A stretch of DNA of 64,000 nt from Desulfosarcina widdelii (GTDB lineage: Bacteria > Desulfobacterota > Desulfobacteria > Desulfobacterales > Desulfosarcinaceae): the NCBI RefSeq assembly GCF_009688965.1, contig NZ_AP021875.1, positions 7,173,001 through 7,237,000 on the forward strand, in the 5' to 3' direction. Position numbers and translations under genes: made by a program. Under the pieces are notes generated by a model. That model had not been told where the DNA came from and made no database searches. It saw nothing but the letters and a program-made list of their open reading frames with translations. Positions 42,339 through 50,277 of the stretch are shown one piece after another (position 1 is the stretch's first letter; each line of letters starts with the position of its first letter).

Positions 42339-43133
42339 GTGGGTCGCATCAACATCGAAAAACTGAATAAAGCCTATGCCAACCGCCGCAAGCTTCCTCG
42401 TAGCGACGAAAGTCCACAGTTGCGTAAGGGCGACGATATCATCGTTCTCAAGGATATCGATCTTAAAATATCGGACGGTGAAATGGTCTGTTTTCTTGGT
42501 CCTTCGGGATGCGGCAAATCGACGTTGCTGCGAATTATTGCCGGCTTTGAGGATTTATCCAGCGGGAAGGTACGCATCAATGGAAAAAGCGTCAACGGGC
42601 CTTCCGCCGACCACATATTCGTATTCCAGCACAGCGGTCTGTTTCCATGGATGACGGTGGCACAAAATGTCGGCTTAGGGGTTCGGCATCTGAGCAGCGA
42701 TGGACGTCACAAGCGGATCGGTGAATTTCTCGAGATGGTCGAACTGGAGGGCTTCGAACAGCATTATCCCCGACAGCTTTCCGGAGGGATGCAGCGACGC
42801 GCTGAACTGGCCAGGGCCCTTGCCGTAAACCCGGATATTTTGATCATGGACGAGCCCTTCAGCGGGCTGGACTTTCTCACCCATATGAAGATGCGCGAGG
42901 AAGTCGTCAACATGCACGCGTTCATCCAGAAAACGATCCTGCTGGTCACGCACAACATTGACGATGCGCTGATCATGGGGGATCGGGTCGTTATCCTCGG
43001 CGGCAGTCCCACTGGGGTCGCCATGGATCGGAAACTGGAATTCCCCCGTCCCCGCAATTTCGAGAAATCTCCGGAACTCAGCCGGTTGAGAAGTGAGCTG
43101 TTTCTGATGATGGGTGTCAACTATGCGGTTTAA
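42339..43133 (+). CDS. ABC transporter ATP-binding protein (nitrate/sulfonate/taurine type)
   Basis: A 264-residue ATPase with Walker A LGPSGCGKSTLLR near residue 54, Q loop FVFQHSGLFPWMTV near 93, signature LSGGMQRRAELARALA near 147-160, Walker B ILIMDEPFSGLD near 168 and H loop VTHNIDDAL near 203. An unusual insertion (RRKLPRSDESPQLRKGDD) lies between the first strand and the VLKDIDL motif. The start is GTG 42339 after GAGGGG. It overlaps the binding-protein gene by 20 nt. Confidence 0.9.
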   Translation: MGRINIEKLNKAYANRRKLPRSDESPQLRKGDDIIVLKDIDLKISDGEMVCFLGPSGCGKSTLLRIIAGFEDLSSGKVRINGKSVNGPSADHIFVFQHSGLFPWMTVAQNVGLGVRHLSSDGRHKRIGEFLEMVELEGFEQHYPRQLSGGMQRRAELARALAVNPDILIMDEPFSGLDFLTHMKMREEVVNMHAFIQKTILLVTHNIDDALIMGDRVVILGGSPTGVAMDRKLEFPRPRNFEKSPELSRLRSELFLMMGVNYAV

Positions 43134-44175
43134 AAGCGATCTGTTGCACCGGTCCGGGAAGCTGCCCATGCCGGTGAAACTGACATGCATATTTCTCGCC
43201 TGGCTCATACTCATCGCCTGGCTGCATTACCGATTGAATTTCGAGTCGGCGGACAGACAGGTCGTTCGAATGGGATATATGCCGGTGATCACCAATCTCG
43301 CAGCTCCGATACTGGACCATGTATCTCGGGACGGATCCGGCATTCTTTTCCAGGCCGTCAAGTTTACCTCCTTTGCCGAAATGGCTGAGGCGCTCAGAAA
43401 CAACAGCATTCAGGCAGCCTTTATCATTGCGCCACTGGCGGTGGTGCTGCACCAGCAAAAAGAGGACGTAAAAGTTGTGTTGATCGGCAACCGGCATGAG
43501 AGCACCCTGGTCGCCAGAAAAGAGTTGAATGCCACAAGGCTGGAAGACCTGATCGACAGAACGATTGCCGTCCCCATGCGATACTCCGGCCACAACATCT
43601 GGCTGCGAAGGGAGCTTGAGAAAAAGGGCCTTGAGCGAAGGATCCGGGTGGTGGAAATGAATCCCCCGGACATGGCTTCGGCACTGACTTCGGGCGCCCT
43701 GGATGCCTATTTTGTGGGTGAACCGTTTGCCGCCCAGACAGTTTTGAGCAACGATGCCAACGTGGTTGCCTACGTGGAATCCGAATGGCCCGGCTTTATC
43801 TGTAACCTTGTTCTGGTTAGAGGCGAATGGCTGGAAACCCACAGCGAAGCTGTAGAGAAAATGGTTGAAGCTGCTGCCCGGTCGGGTCTCTGGGCCAAGC
43901 GACATCCCGAAGGAGCTGCCCGAATTGCCTCCCGGTACTGGAATCAAACGGAGGCGCTGGTGGTCCATGCATTGACCCAACCGGAAGGTCGGATCGTCTA
44001 TGACCGGTATATTCCGAAAACCGAAGAACTCCGGTTCATGGCGGATTTGATGCGCCGTTATGGTCTGACCGAACAGGCGGATGTGACCGGACTGGTCGAT
44101 GACCGTTTCGCTCGCAATGCGTCCACTGAGGGTATTGACGGTTTAGACACGATCCTCGTTCATGACGCGCCATGA
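43114..44175 (+). CDS. Membrane-tethered ABC substrate-binding protein (NMT1/SsuA-like)
   Basis: A 353-residue binding protein. A single hydrophobic helix at about 22-41 (LTCIFLAWLILIAWLHYRL) is not followed by a clear cleavage site or lipobox, so it probably stays anchored. The mature part has the NMT1/SsuA pattern: VRMGYMPVITNLAAPILDHV, the FAEMAEALRNNSIQAAFIIA loop, and GALDAYFVGEPFAAQTV. GTG 43114 overlaps the ATPase gene; ATG 43123 is an alternative. It ends the forward chemosensory run. It may feed a ligand signal to the receptor as well as to the transporter, but this is speculative. Confidence 0.83.
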   Translation: MSTMRFKSDLLHRSGKLPMPVKLTCIFLAWLILIAWLHYRLNFESADRQVVRMGYMPVITNLAAPILDHVSRDGSGILFQAVKFTSFAEMAEALRNNSIQAAFIIAPLAVVLHQQKEDVKVVLIGNRHESTLVARKELNATRLEDLIDRTIAVPMRYSGHNIWLRRELEKKGLERRIRVVEMNPPDMASALTSGALDAYFVGEPFAAQTVLSNDANVVAYVESEWPGFICNLVLVRGEWLETHSEAVEKMVEAAARSGLWAKRHPEGAARIASRYWNQTEALVVHALTQPEGRIVYDRYIPKTEELRFMADLMRRYGLTEQADVTGLVDDRFARNASTEGIDGLDTILVHDAP

Positions 44176-44203
44176 ATGCCTGGTCGATCTGGTATCGAGA
44201 ATA

Positions 44204-44240
44204 AAAAAATGCCCCGGGAGATAAATTCTCCGGGGCATTT
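44204..44240. terminator. Bidirectional rho-independent terminator
   Basis: AAATGCCCCGGGAG (44207-44220) pairs with CTCCGGGGCATTT (44228-44240), with a single bulged G. It is flanked by A7 on the left, so the minus-strand transcript ends in a T-run. It separates the forward cluster from the reverse MglA operon. Confidence 0.8.
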
Positions 44241-44268
44241 CAATAGGAGTCCATCATGGTTCGCGGGG

Positions 44269-44892
44269 CTATTTTTTCCTCAACCGTTCCACGCTTTCGC
44301 GAATGGCGGTCAATTCGGTTGCCATCATCGACTTCAACTCTTCTAAGGACTGGATGATTGCCTGCATACCGGATTTGTCTTCCGCCGGGACCGCCTTTGT
44401 TTGTCCCACGGCAGGGTAAGGGGCTTTCGAATCGATAATTTCGGTTTTCAATTGCTGGAATTTCCTGACTTCTGCCAACAGCGTTTTTTCCTTCTTGTCT
44501 TTTTCTAATCCTTCGTTTGCGACAGCTTCCTCCAAGGCAGAGTAGACCGCCATCAGTCGCTTGATGGTGTCCGGGTGAGATTTAGATTTGTGTGTACGAA
44601 TATATTTGCCCAGCGATTGCAATATCTTAAGATATGTATGGGCGACTTTGTCGTCTTTGAAACGCTCCAGCAGAGCTTCCACCTGCTCAATAAAGGCTTT
44701 CAGAGCGTCGTCGGTGATTTCCCAGTCGATGGCCAGAATGGTGGATTTCAGTTCTTTTAACGGAAGGTCGGCATCGGGAGCTTGGGTTTCCTCCGAATCC
44801 GGATCTTCCGGGTCCGGCAATGCATCGTTGAAGAAATCGTCGAGGCGATTTTCCAAATCGAAGGCGAACGTATCATTAGCTTTTTTATCCAC
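44269..44892 (-). CDS. Hypothetical acidic helical protein of the MglA operon
   Basis: A 207-residue, mostly helical soluble protein starting at GTG 44892 with AGGAGG 9 nt upstream. The N-terminal 45 residues are acidic (PDPEDPDSEETQAPDADL). The middle (KAFIEQVEALLERFKDDKVA) and the C-terminal end (SLEELKSMMATELTAIRESV) are amphipathic or coiled-coil. I do not recognise a family. It lies 12 nt downstream of the MglA-like GTPase, so it is a probable partner or effector of that GTPase. Confidence 0.75.
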   Translation of the reverse strand: MDKKANDTFAFDLENRLDDFFNDALPDPEDPDSEETQAPDADLPLKELKSTILAIDWEITDDALKAFIEQVEALLERFKDDKVAHTYLKILQSLGKYIRTHKSKSHPDTIKRLMAVYSALEEAVANEGLEKDKKEKTLLAEVRKFQQLKTEIIDSKAPYPAVGQTKAVPAEDKSGMQAIIQSLEELKSMMATELTAIRESVERLRKK

Positions 44893-44904
44893 TGTGAATA
44901 CCTC

Positions 44905-45510
44905 CTATAAAAGCTTGTCCCGAATGCCCACAATTGTAATGGAGATGGCTTTTTTGACGGTAGGGATCACATTTTCTCCCTTCAGTGCGCTGGCCGTGAA
45001 ACTCGGCGCCTTGAGTTGAGAATTGAGGTCCTCCTCCAATGTTTCAATGTCAAGAATGGGAATCCCCTCCGTTGCGAGGTCACGCTTGTTGTATTGAAAA
45101 ACGAGCGGGATATTGGCGATATCGATATCGTAAAACGCGAGATTTTCCTTCAGGTTCTCCAGTGAACTGATGTTGTTCTCCCGCCGATCAACCATTGAAT
45201 CGGCGACGAATACGATACCATCCACACCCTTTAGCACCAGTTTGCGCGTGGCATTGTACTTGACCTGCCCGGGAACCGTGTACAACTGCGTTTTTACGTT
45301 GTAGCCTTTTATGGCACCGAGTTCGAACGGGAGAAAATCGAAAAACAGAGTCCGATCACCCTGGGTTTTTATACTCACCATGTCGGATTCGATGCGATGC
45401 CGAATCCGGCTGAAGATATGTTCAAGGTTGGTCGTCTTGCCACCCCTGCCGGGTCCGACAAAAACAAGTTTGACCTGAACTTCTTTGGTTTTGGTGTTGA
45501 TAAACGCCAT
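44905..45510 (-). CDS. mglA: MglA-like small Ras-type GTPase
   Basis: A 201-residue GTPase close to Myxococcus MglA, the polarity switch for gliding and type IV pilus motility. P-loop FVGPGRGGKTTNLEHIF at about 17-33, the switch II/G3 region LYTVPGQVKYNATRKLVLKG near 76-95, VDGIVFVADS, and guanine-specificity motif YNKRDL near 140. All key motifs are present, so it should bind and hydrolyse GTP with help from a roadblock GAP. The roadblock gene lies upstream in the same direction (62-nt gap). Confidence 0.9.
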   Translation of the reverse strand: MAFINTKTKEVQVKLVFVGPGRGGKTTNLEHIFSRIRHRIESDMVSIKTQGDRTLFFDFLPFELGAIKGYNVKTQLYTVPGQVKYNATRKLVLKGVDGIVFVADSMVDRRENNISSLENLKENLAFYDIDIANIPLVFQYNKRDLATEGIPILDIETLEEDLNSQLKAPSFTASALKGENVIPTVKKAISITIVGIRDKLL

Positions 45511-45572
45511 GTTTTTCGTCCCGTTTGTGAAAAAAGTCGGGTGGTACGGGCCGCTATGGAGCAGCCCCTGAA

Positions 45573-45977
45573 CTATGACGATCGGGACTTGTCGATCAGA
45601 ACCTTGATTTTCTTGATTACTTCATCGATCTTTAACCTGAGGTATCCCAGCGATACATCGTTGCCGAAAATGGATACCAGTAGAAAGTCGTCCATGATCT
45701 TGGTAAAGTTGATATTTTCGCTCTTGCCCTTGTGGAACAGCAGGGAAAATTCCTCTTCCCCGATGATGGAGGCCATGGCGCTTACCGCCCCGAAGTTGCC
45801 GGCCGCCAGCGCCGCCAGCGAATAGACGTCGTGGCGTACCTTGCCGTCGTCGAGGTTGACAATGACATTGCCGGCCATATCGATGAGGATCACGGATTGT
45901 ATGCCCAGCGTCATCAGATCGGTGGTCAACGCCTCTTCCAAACCATCCAGTTGTTCTTGATCCAAAATATAAGACAA
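45573..45977 (-). CDS. Roadblock/LC7-domain protein (MglB-like)
   Basis: A 134-residue roadblock protein, the family to which the MglA GTPase-activating protein MglB belongs. Features: DGLEEALTTDLMTLGIQSVI, LIDMAGNVIVNLDDG, and the LAALAAGNFGAVSAMASIIG helix, then NINFTKIMDDFLLVSIFG. I choose TTG 45977 because AAGGAGG lies 8 nt upstream; the TTG at 46007 has the purine-rich stretch abutting it. It is first in the reverse operon with the MglA-like GTPase and a helical protein. Confidence 0.85.
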   Translation of the reverse strand: MSYILDQEQLDGLEEALTTDLMTLGIQSVILIDMAGNVIVNLDDGKVRHDVYSLAALAAGNFGAVSAMASIIGEEEFSLLFHKGKSENINFTKIMDDFLLVSIFGNDVSLGYLRLKIDEVIKKIKVLIDKSRSS

Positions 45978-46582
45978 TGTCTGTTCCTCCTTGCTGAATC
46001 GGATCAACTCCTGTCGAAAAAATTAAGCAAAACGCGGGCCAAAATACCACATCATTGGCCGATTTTACTGGCGACCAGGAGATGAACGGTTCCACTTTGG
46101 TGGCAAGCTCGGGTTCAACTGTTCGGGAAGCGCGCTTACCGGTTCAAGTGGATGTAATACCCTTTTTTGCTTTGGTATTTCAAGTATTTTCTATAATTTT
46201 AAGTACCTTTTTTCATTCGGCGGTCGTCTGCGGCCAACGCGCCGGCCGGAGGCAAGGCGCACACAGCACTCTAAGCAGGGTTGCCGGCGGTTTGGGCCGC
46301 CCATGGCCGCAAATTTTATATCTTCCTGTAACTGTTCGTTTTTTAAATTATGTGCAGCGAATAGAGTCTTGATTTTTGATCGGGTTACAGGATAGAGTAA
46401 GCCGATCTTAATTTCTCGTGTTTCCAGAAATACGCCCCCGAGTTTCGTACGGCCGGATTTGTCCGGGTATCCCGGCGGCAAAGAAGCGCATTCGTGCCGT
46501 CATCCGGATCGTTAGGAGCATGAATGCCATTCCGGCCGCTACTGGTCAGGCTTGCTGTGTCCTGAGGCAGGAGACGACACCC
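45978..46582. other. Intergenic region between the MglA operon and the PilZ gene
   Basis: About 600 bp between divergent transcription units. It is AT-rich at 46150-46215 and 46310-46400 with a GC-rich island at 46220-46310. I looked for a c-di-GMP riboswitch before the PilZ gene and did not find the conserved cores. A longer frame from 46418 enters the PilZ gene, but its first 55 residues look non-coding. Confidence 0.4.
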
Positions 46583-47200
46583 ATGCAAGAACCCAGCTGG
46601 CAGGTTGAAAAAAAGAAGATACTGACTCGCCTGTCCATTGCCATATACAAAATGACAGACGAACAGCTAATCGCGCTGCTGCACCTGTTCAAAGACCTGG
46701 ACCTGAAGCAGAACGAAAAGCTGCTGGAGATACCGAGGCCGAAACCGGATGAAACTTTCGGTGCCCGGGACAGGCAACTGCTCATTGCCCGCTTTTTTCT
46801 CCTGATCAATCAATTACAGGAAGCGGACCTGCTCAAATTCATGAACCGTTACGAGCAGAAACGGTTCGCCATGTTGCGCGAATTTCCGCGCGTTCCCTGT
46901 AATATCAGCCTCGATCTTGCCGCGAACGGCCGTGCGATCAACTGTTTCGCCACGGACATCAGTGCCGGCGGCATGTTTGTCGAGAGTTGCGAATCGTTTA
47001 CCATGGGCCAATCGGTTTCCATTTGTTTTTCCCTGGGGCAGGACCAACTGCCCCTCAAGCTCAAGGGCAGCGTCGTTCGCTTGGAGCATGGTGGAATCGG
47101 CGTGAAATATGAATCGCTGACCCGTTATCAAATCGAGATTTTAAAGGATCTGATCAACCGTCTCCACCGCAAGGTCAGTACTCAGTTCAAAGTGGACTGA
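46583..47200 (+). CDS. PilZ-domain c-di-GMP receptor protein
   Basis: A 205-residue protein with ATG 46583 and AGGAG 9 nt upstream. The N-terminal half is helical (RLSIAIYKMTDEQLIALLHL, LLIARFFLLINQLQEADLLK). The C-terminal half is a PilZ domain with the c-di-GMP motifs RxxxR in LREFPRVPCNIS near 119-123 and DxSxxG in ATDISAGGMFVES near 142. It should bind c-di-GMP and pass the signal to a partner. Its location between MglA and the cNMP/PilZ operon suggests a role in surface motility. Confidence 0.87.
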   Translation: MQEPSWQVEKKKILTRLSIAIYKMTDEQLIALLHLFKDLDLKQNEKLLEIPRPKPDETFGARDRQLLIARFFLLINQLQEADLLKFMNRYEQKRFAMLREFPRVPCNISLDLAANGRAINCFATDISAGGMFVESCESFTMGQSVSICFSLGQDQLPLKLKGSVVRLEHGGIGVKYESLTRYQIEILKDLINRLHRKVSTQFKVD

Positions 47201-47213
47201 ATGCAGCATTTTC

Positions 47214-47282
47214 CCGGGACCTGCAAAAAAACCGCACCGTACCGTCGTCGAGGTGTGGAAACGTCCCGGTCTGCAATTTTTT
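47214..47282 (+). terminator. Terminator candidate after the first PilZ gene
   Basis: CCGGGAC (47214-47220) pairs with GTCCCGG (47263-47269), and an inner CCGCACC/GGTGTGG stem lies at 47232-47258. The outer stem is followed by a T6 run at 47277-47282. It lies just after the PilZ stop codon. Confidence 0.55.
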
Positions 47283-47371
47283 AAAAACGGTTTACCATTG
47301 AAATCGTAACCGACGGTGTTATATTACCGACCGTGTTGTTGTGTATGATCCAAAAGGAGCGATTTTCGTAA

Positions 47372-47728
47372 ATGATCGATGTTCGAAGCCAGCATATTGA
47401 AGTCAGCAAAGAACGGCGGCAGCACCCCCGGCTGGAATTCCGCTGTACCGCACTATTTGGCCATTTGAAGGGCGTTCTCAACGTAACCGATCTGAGTCTG
47501 AGCGGTCTTTTCGTGGAGGTTGACGACAAAAAGGGCCTCGAACCGGGCCGGATTGTCAGCCTGGCGATCAAGTTTCCCACCGAGGAAAAGGCGGTGCTCG
47601 TAAAGGCTAAGATCGCCAATGTGAACAAACGGGGCGTCGGATGCCAGTTCGTGGAGGTGGGAACAAAAAGTTTCGAGGCCATCAAGAACTGTTTCGAGAC
47701 GTTCAGGGATACCCTGCCCCTCGGCTGA
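47372..47728 (+). CDS. Single-domain PilZ protein
   Basis: A 118-residue PilZ protein with RRQHPRLEFRC (RxxxR) near residues 15-20 and VTDLSLSGLFVEV (DxSxxG) near 40, both intact. AAGGAG lies upstream of ATG 47372. It is shorter than the PilZ protein just upstream and has no other domain. A second PilZ receptor next to it, and a third inside the 48759-49925 gene, point to strong c-di-GMP input in this region. Confidence 0.85.
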   Translation: MIDVRSQHIEVSKERRQHPRLEFRCTALFGHLKGVLNVTDLSLSGLFVEVDDKKGLEPGRIVSLAIKFPTEEKAVLVKAKIANVNKRGVGCQFVEVGTKSFEAIKNCFETFRDTLPLG

Positions 47729-47766
47729 GACCCACAGCTTTGCCATCATTCCGTAATCAAAAAATT

Positions 47767-48735
47767 TTACATGCCCACGGCGGCCGGTATATCCGGGGCC
47801 GATTCGGTTCCCGTTAGCTGCGACACGACGGAAAACGCACATTGGATGGCGTTGCTGTCCCGGTCGATCCGCGTGAGCGGTTCCATGGCGGAAACCAGCG
47901 CGTTGATCTGGGGATCGAAATAGACCCCTTCGCCGTTTCGGGCCTGAATCGTCAGGTGCTTTTGTGCGACCATCTGGATGATCCGGCTGGCGTTTTTATC
48001 CCGCGGCTGACGGGCCATGTTGGTAATCAGGACGGGACGAATCCGTTTAAGTTCTGCGGCCATTCGGGCCGCGTCCGAGGCGGCGCCGTTTGCCGCAATG
48101 CGCTCGAGCAGCGTGCTGACCGTTCGCACCTGCATATCATTTTTCGGATTCATGGCCGCCTTCACAAGGTCGTCCAGAGAGGGGCGCCTGCTGGTCATTC
48201 GGCTCAATTTGCGGTAAACGGCGTTTCTGACGAAGGCGTATGCATTCTGGATGGCCACGGGCTGCGGGGTCATGACCACGGCCTGATGATGGGCCGATAA
48301 AAAAAAGTCGAGGGTGTTGAAGCCGGTGCCGGCTCCCAGATCCAATACGACATGGTCGGCCTCGATTTTGGCGATGGCCTGGAGGATTTTCGTTTTCTGG
48401 GTGTACTTCAAGTTTGCCATGGTCAACACTTCGCTGGCGCCGCAAACGATTCGAAGTCTTTTTTGTTCGGTGCCAATGCAAACCTCGTCCAGCGTGTCGT
48501 ACCGGCGGCCGATGAAATCGTTCAGCGTTCGCCCCGGTGTGCGGATGCCCATGAACGTGTGCAGATTGGCTCCCCCGAGATCTCCGTCGATCACCACGGT
48601 TTCCTGCCCCTTTTCGGCCAGAGCCATGGCAATCAGAATGCTCAGGACGCTTTTGCCGATACCGCCTTTTCCGCCGCCCACTGCCCAGACTTGCGGTGAA
48701 CGAGACGGGCCATTATCCGTTTGCTGTCGCTGCAT
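47767..48735 (-). CDS. MinD/ParA-family ATPase (FlhG-like)
   Basis: A 322-residue ATPase with deviant Walker A AVGGGKGGIGKSVLSILIAM near residue 18-37, switch segment VVIDGDLGGANLHTFMGI and Walker B DHVVLDLGAGTGFNTLDFFL near 130. ATG 48735 is used, 23 nt after the stop of the upstream gene. FlhG/MinD-like ATPases control the number or place of flagella, pili or chemosensory arrays. The long C-terminal part (MAAELKRIRPVLITNMARQP) fits a MinD-like fold without a clear membrane-targeting helix. Confidence 0.82.
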   Translation of the reverse strand: MQRQQTDNGPSRSPQVWAVGGGKGGIGKSVLSILIAMALAEKGQETVVIDGDLGGANLHTFMGIRTPGRTLNDFIGRRYDTLDEVCIGTEQKRLRIVCGASEVLTMANLKYTQKTKILQAIAKIEADHVVLDLGAGTGFNTLDFFLSAHHQAVVMTPQPVAIQNAYAFVRNAVYRKLSRMTSRRPSLDDLVKAAMNPKNDMQVRTVSTLLERIAANGAASDAARMAAELKRIRPVLITNMARQPRDKNASRIIQMVAQKHLTIQARNGEGVYFDPQINALVSAMEPLTRIDRDSNAIQCAFSVVSQLTGTESAPDIPAAVGM

Positions 48736-48758
48736 TTTTCGAGATTCCCCCCCCCTTT

Positions 48759-49925
48759 TCAGTGTCTCACCAGATGATTCCACAAATTCCAGATCATGTC
48801 CTGCTCGCCATTGGATATGGTGCAAAATGCGTTCAAGGCCATTTCCGTCTCCTCGGTCATGGGATCGAAGATTATCCCCACAATGTGGGTGGGGTGGGTG
48901 CTGCTGCCCACTTTTTTACGCCAGGCCACGATGCCGGTCAACTGATCGATTGCCGTACGGTTGCCTTCCAGGATCGTCATGGCCACTTTTTGTCGCAGCA
49001 GAGAATCCGGATCGGTGCCGGCCGCATCTCCGGACAGGGCAACGCACATGCCGCCGGTGGACAGATCTCTGGCGGTGCCTTGAATGGTCTGCCGGTCGCC
49101 GTTTCCATTGGTGGAGAAGGTCAGGCGGACGTCCGCGGGTAGACAGTACCGGCTGGAACGCCGCACTGTTTTCCATTGGCGGTCGCCTCCCTGCCGGACG
49201 CGCATCCGGCTCAATCGTTCAATCATCTCCCGGACGCGCGGATATCGATAGCAGGTGGCCTTGAGCGTGGGTTTGGATATTTTTACCAGTTCGACATCGG
49301 TAACGGCTGTTACGCAGGCACGGCAAAACGACTTTTCCTCCAGGGGGAAAATATCGCCGAAGATGTCGTTTTCCGCCAGCAGGGTCGTGGCCGGCGGCGT
49401 CCCTTCCTGTTTTTGCGGCAGGGTTTCCGTTAAGCCGCCCGAAACGATAAAATAGATACCCGTGGATTCCTGTCCGACGTCGTAGACGGTCTCACCGGGC
49501 GCAAGGCGGATCCGGACCAGGCGGAGCATCAGGCTCACCGTTTCCTCGTAGGTCAATTGGGAAAAAAGCAGTTGCGCCGGGACGTCACCGCCTCCTTTGT
49601 TTCGAATGGCTGCATGGTATTCACGACCCTCCCGGTGGCTCGGCTTGACGATGCTCCACTCCAGGATTTTGGCCACGATGGACTGGAGCACCATACCGGC
49701 TTCGAGGTATAATGCAGACGCTTTGTTGTATGCCAGCAGTGCCTCTTCCGACTGCTTTTTGGCGGACAAAAGATCGCCGAATTTGCGGTAGAGGTCGGGG
49801 TCCTTCGGAAAGACCTCCAGCAGGGTCTCGAATTCGGCTGCCGATTCGATGTCGATCTGGTCGTTGAGAATCAGTTGAATAACACTGTTATGATCCAAAG
49901 CTGCAGGCGATTCATTGGCGTTCAT
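48759..49925 (-). CDS. TPR - cyclic-nucleotide-binding - PilZ domain protein
   Basis: A 388-residue cytoplasmic protein with three modules: N-terminal TPR-like helices (LYRKFGDLLSAKKQSEEALL, to about 110), a cNMP-binding domain (about 115-235; LAPGETVYDVGQESTGIYFI and NDIFGDIFPLEEKSFCRACV), and a PilZ-type domain (from about 255; RRSSRYCLPADVRL, ARDLSTGGMCVAL). The PilZ motif is close to consensus. It may integrate two nucleotide signals. It overlaps the upstream 49912 gene by 14 nt and is followed by the MinD-like gene. Confidence 0.8.
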   Translation of the reverse strand: MNANESPAALDHNSVIQLILNDQIDIESAAEFETLLEVFPKDPDLYRKFGDLLSAKKQSEEALLAYNKASALYLEAGMVLQSIVAKILEWSIVKPSHREGREYHAAIRNKGGGDVPAQLLFSQLTYEETVSLMLRLVRIRLAPGETVYDVGQESTGIYFIVSGGLTETLPQKQEGTPPATTLLAENDIFGDIFPLEEKSFCRACVTAVTDVELVKISKPTLKATCYRYPRVREMIERLSRMRVRQGGDRQWKTVRRSSRYCLPADVRLTFSTNGNGDRQTIQGTARDLSTGGMCVALSGDAAGTDPDSLLRQKVAMTILEGNRTAIDQLTGIVAWRKKVGSSTHPTHIVGIIFDPMTEETEMALNAFCTISNGEQDMIWNLWNHLVRH

Positions 49926-50277
49926 TTTCAGAGTATGCGTCCTTTTTTTTAAGGGCTTCGATTACGGCGTCCAGACGTCGATTCAACAGTTGGGTCTTTT
50001 GTTGGGAAAGGCGGACGACTTTCGCCAGGGGTTCCATCCGGCGATCAATGTGCAAAATCATATTGGTAAGATCGTCAAGCTTTTGATTGATGCGGTCCAG
50101 CTGGTCCTGGAAGGGCTCTTTCGAGCTTGTCTCCAATGCTGGCGGGCGCTGCCGGCGAAATGCGCCGATCATTTTTTCGAGATCGTCTTTTTCGGCGGCG
50201 GAGATTTCCATGGAAAATGCATCGCTTTCGGGCTGAGGCATAGAGTCGTCCGATTGGCTGTTTTCACATGCGGTCAT
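49912..50277 (-). CDS. Small coiled-coil protein, hypothetical
   Basis: 121 residues. The first 25 are polar; a coiled coil occupies about 55-110 (FQDQLDRINQKLDDLTNMIL, VVRLSQQKTQLLNRRLDAVI). No recognised family. It overlaps its upstream and downstream genes by 14 nt each, which strongly supports that it is real and translated with them. A scaffolding role is possible. Confidence 0.7.
   Translation of the reverse strand: MTACENSQSDDSMPQPESDAFSMEISAAEKDDLEKMIGAFRRQRPPALETSSKEPFQDQLDRINQKLDDLTNMILHIDRRMEPLAKVVRLSQQKTQLLNRRLDAVIEALKKKDAYSENERQ

Noticed and set aside
46200..46420. c-di-GMP riboswitch upstream of the PilZ gene
   Set aside because: A GGGTTGCCGG stretch resembles one side of the GEMM motif, but the other conserved segments are missing.
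46418..46582. N-terminal extension of the first PilZ gene
   Set aside because: The 55 extra residues look like translated non-coding DNA, while ATG 46583 has AGGAG at good distance.
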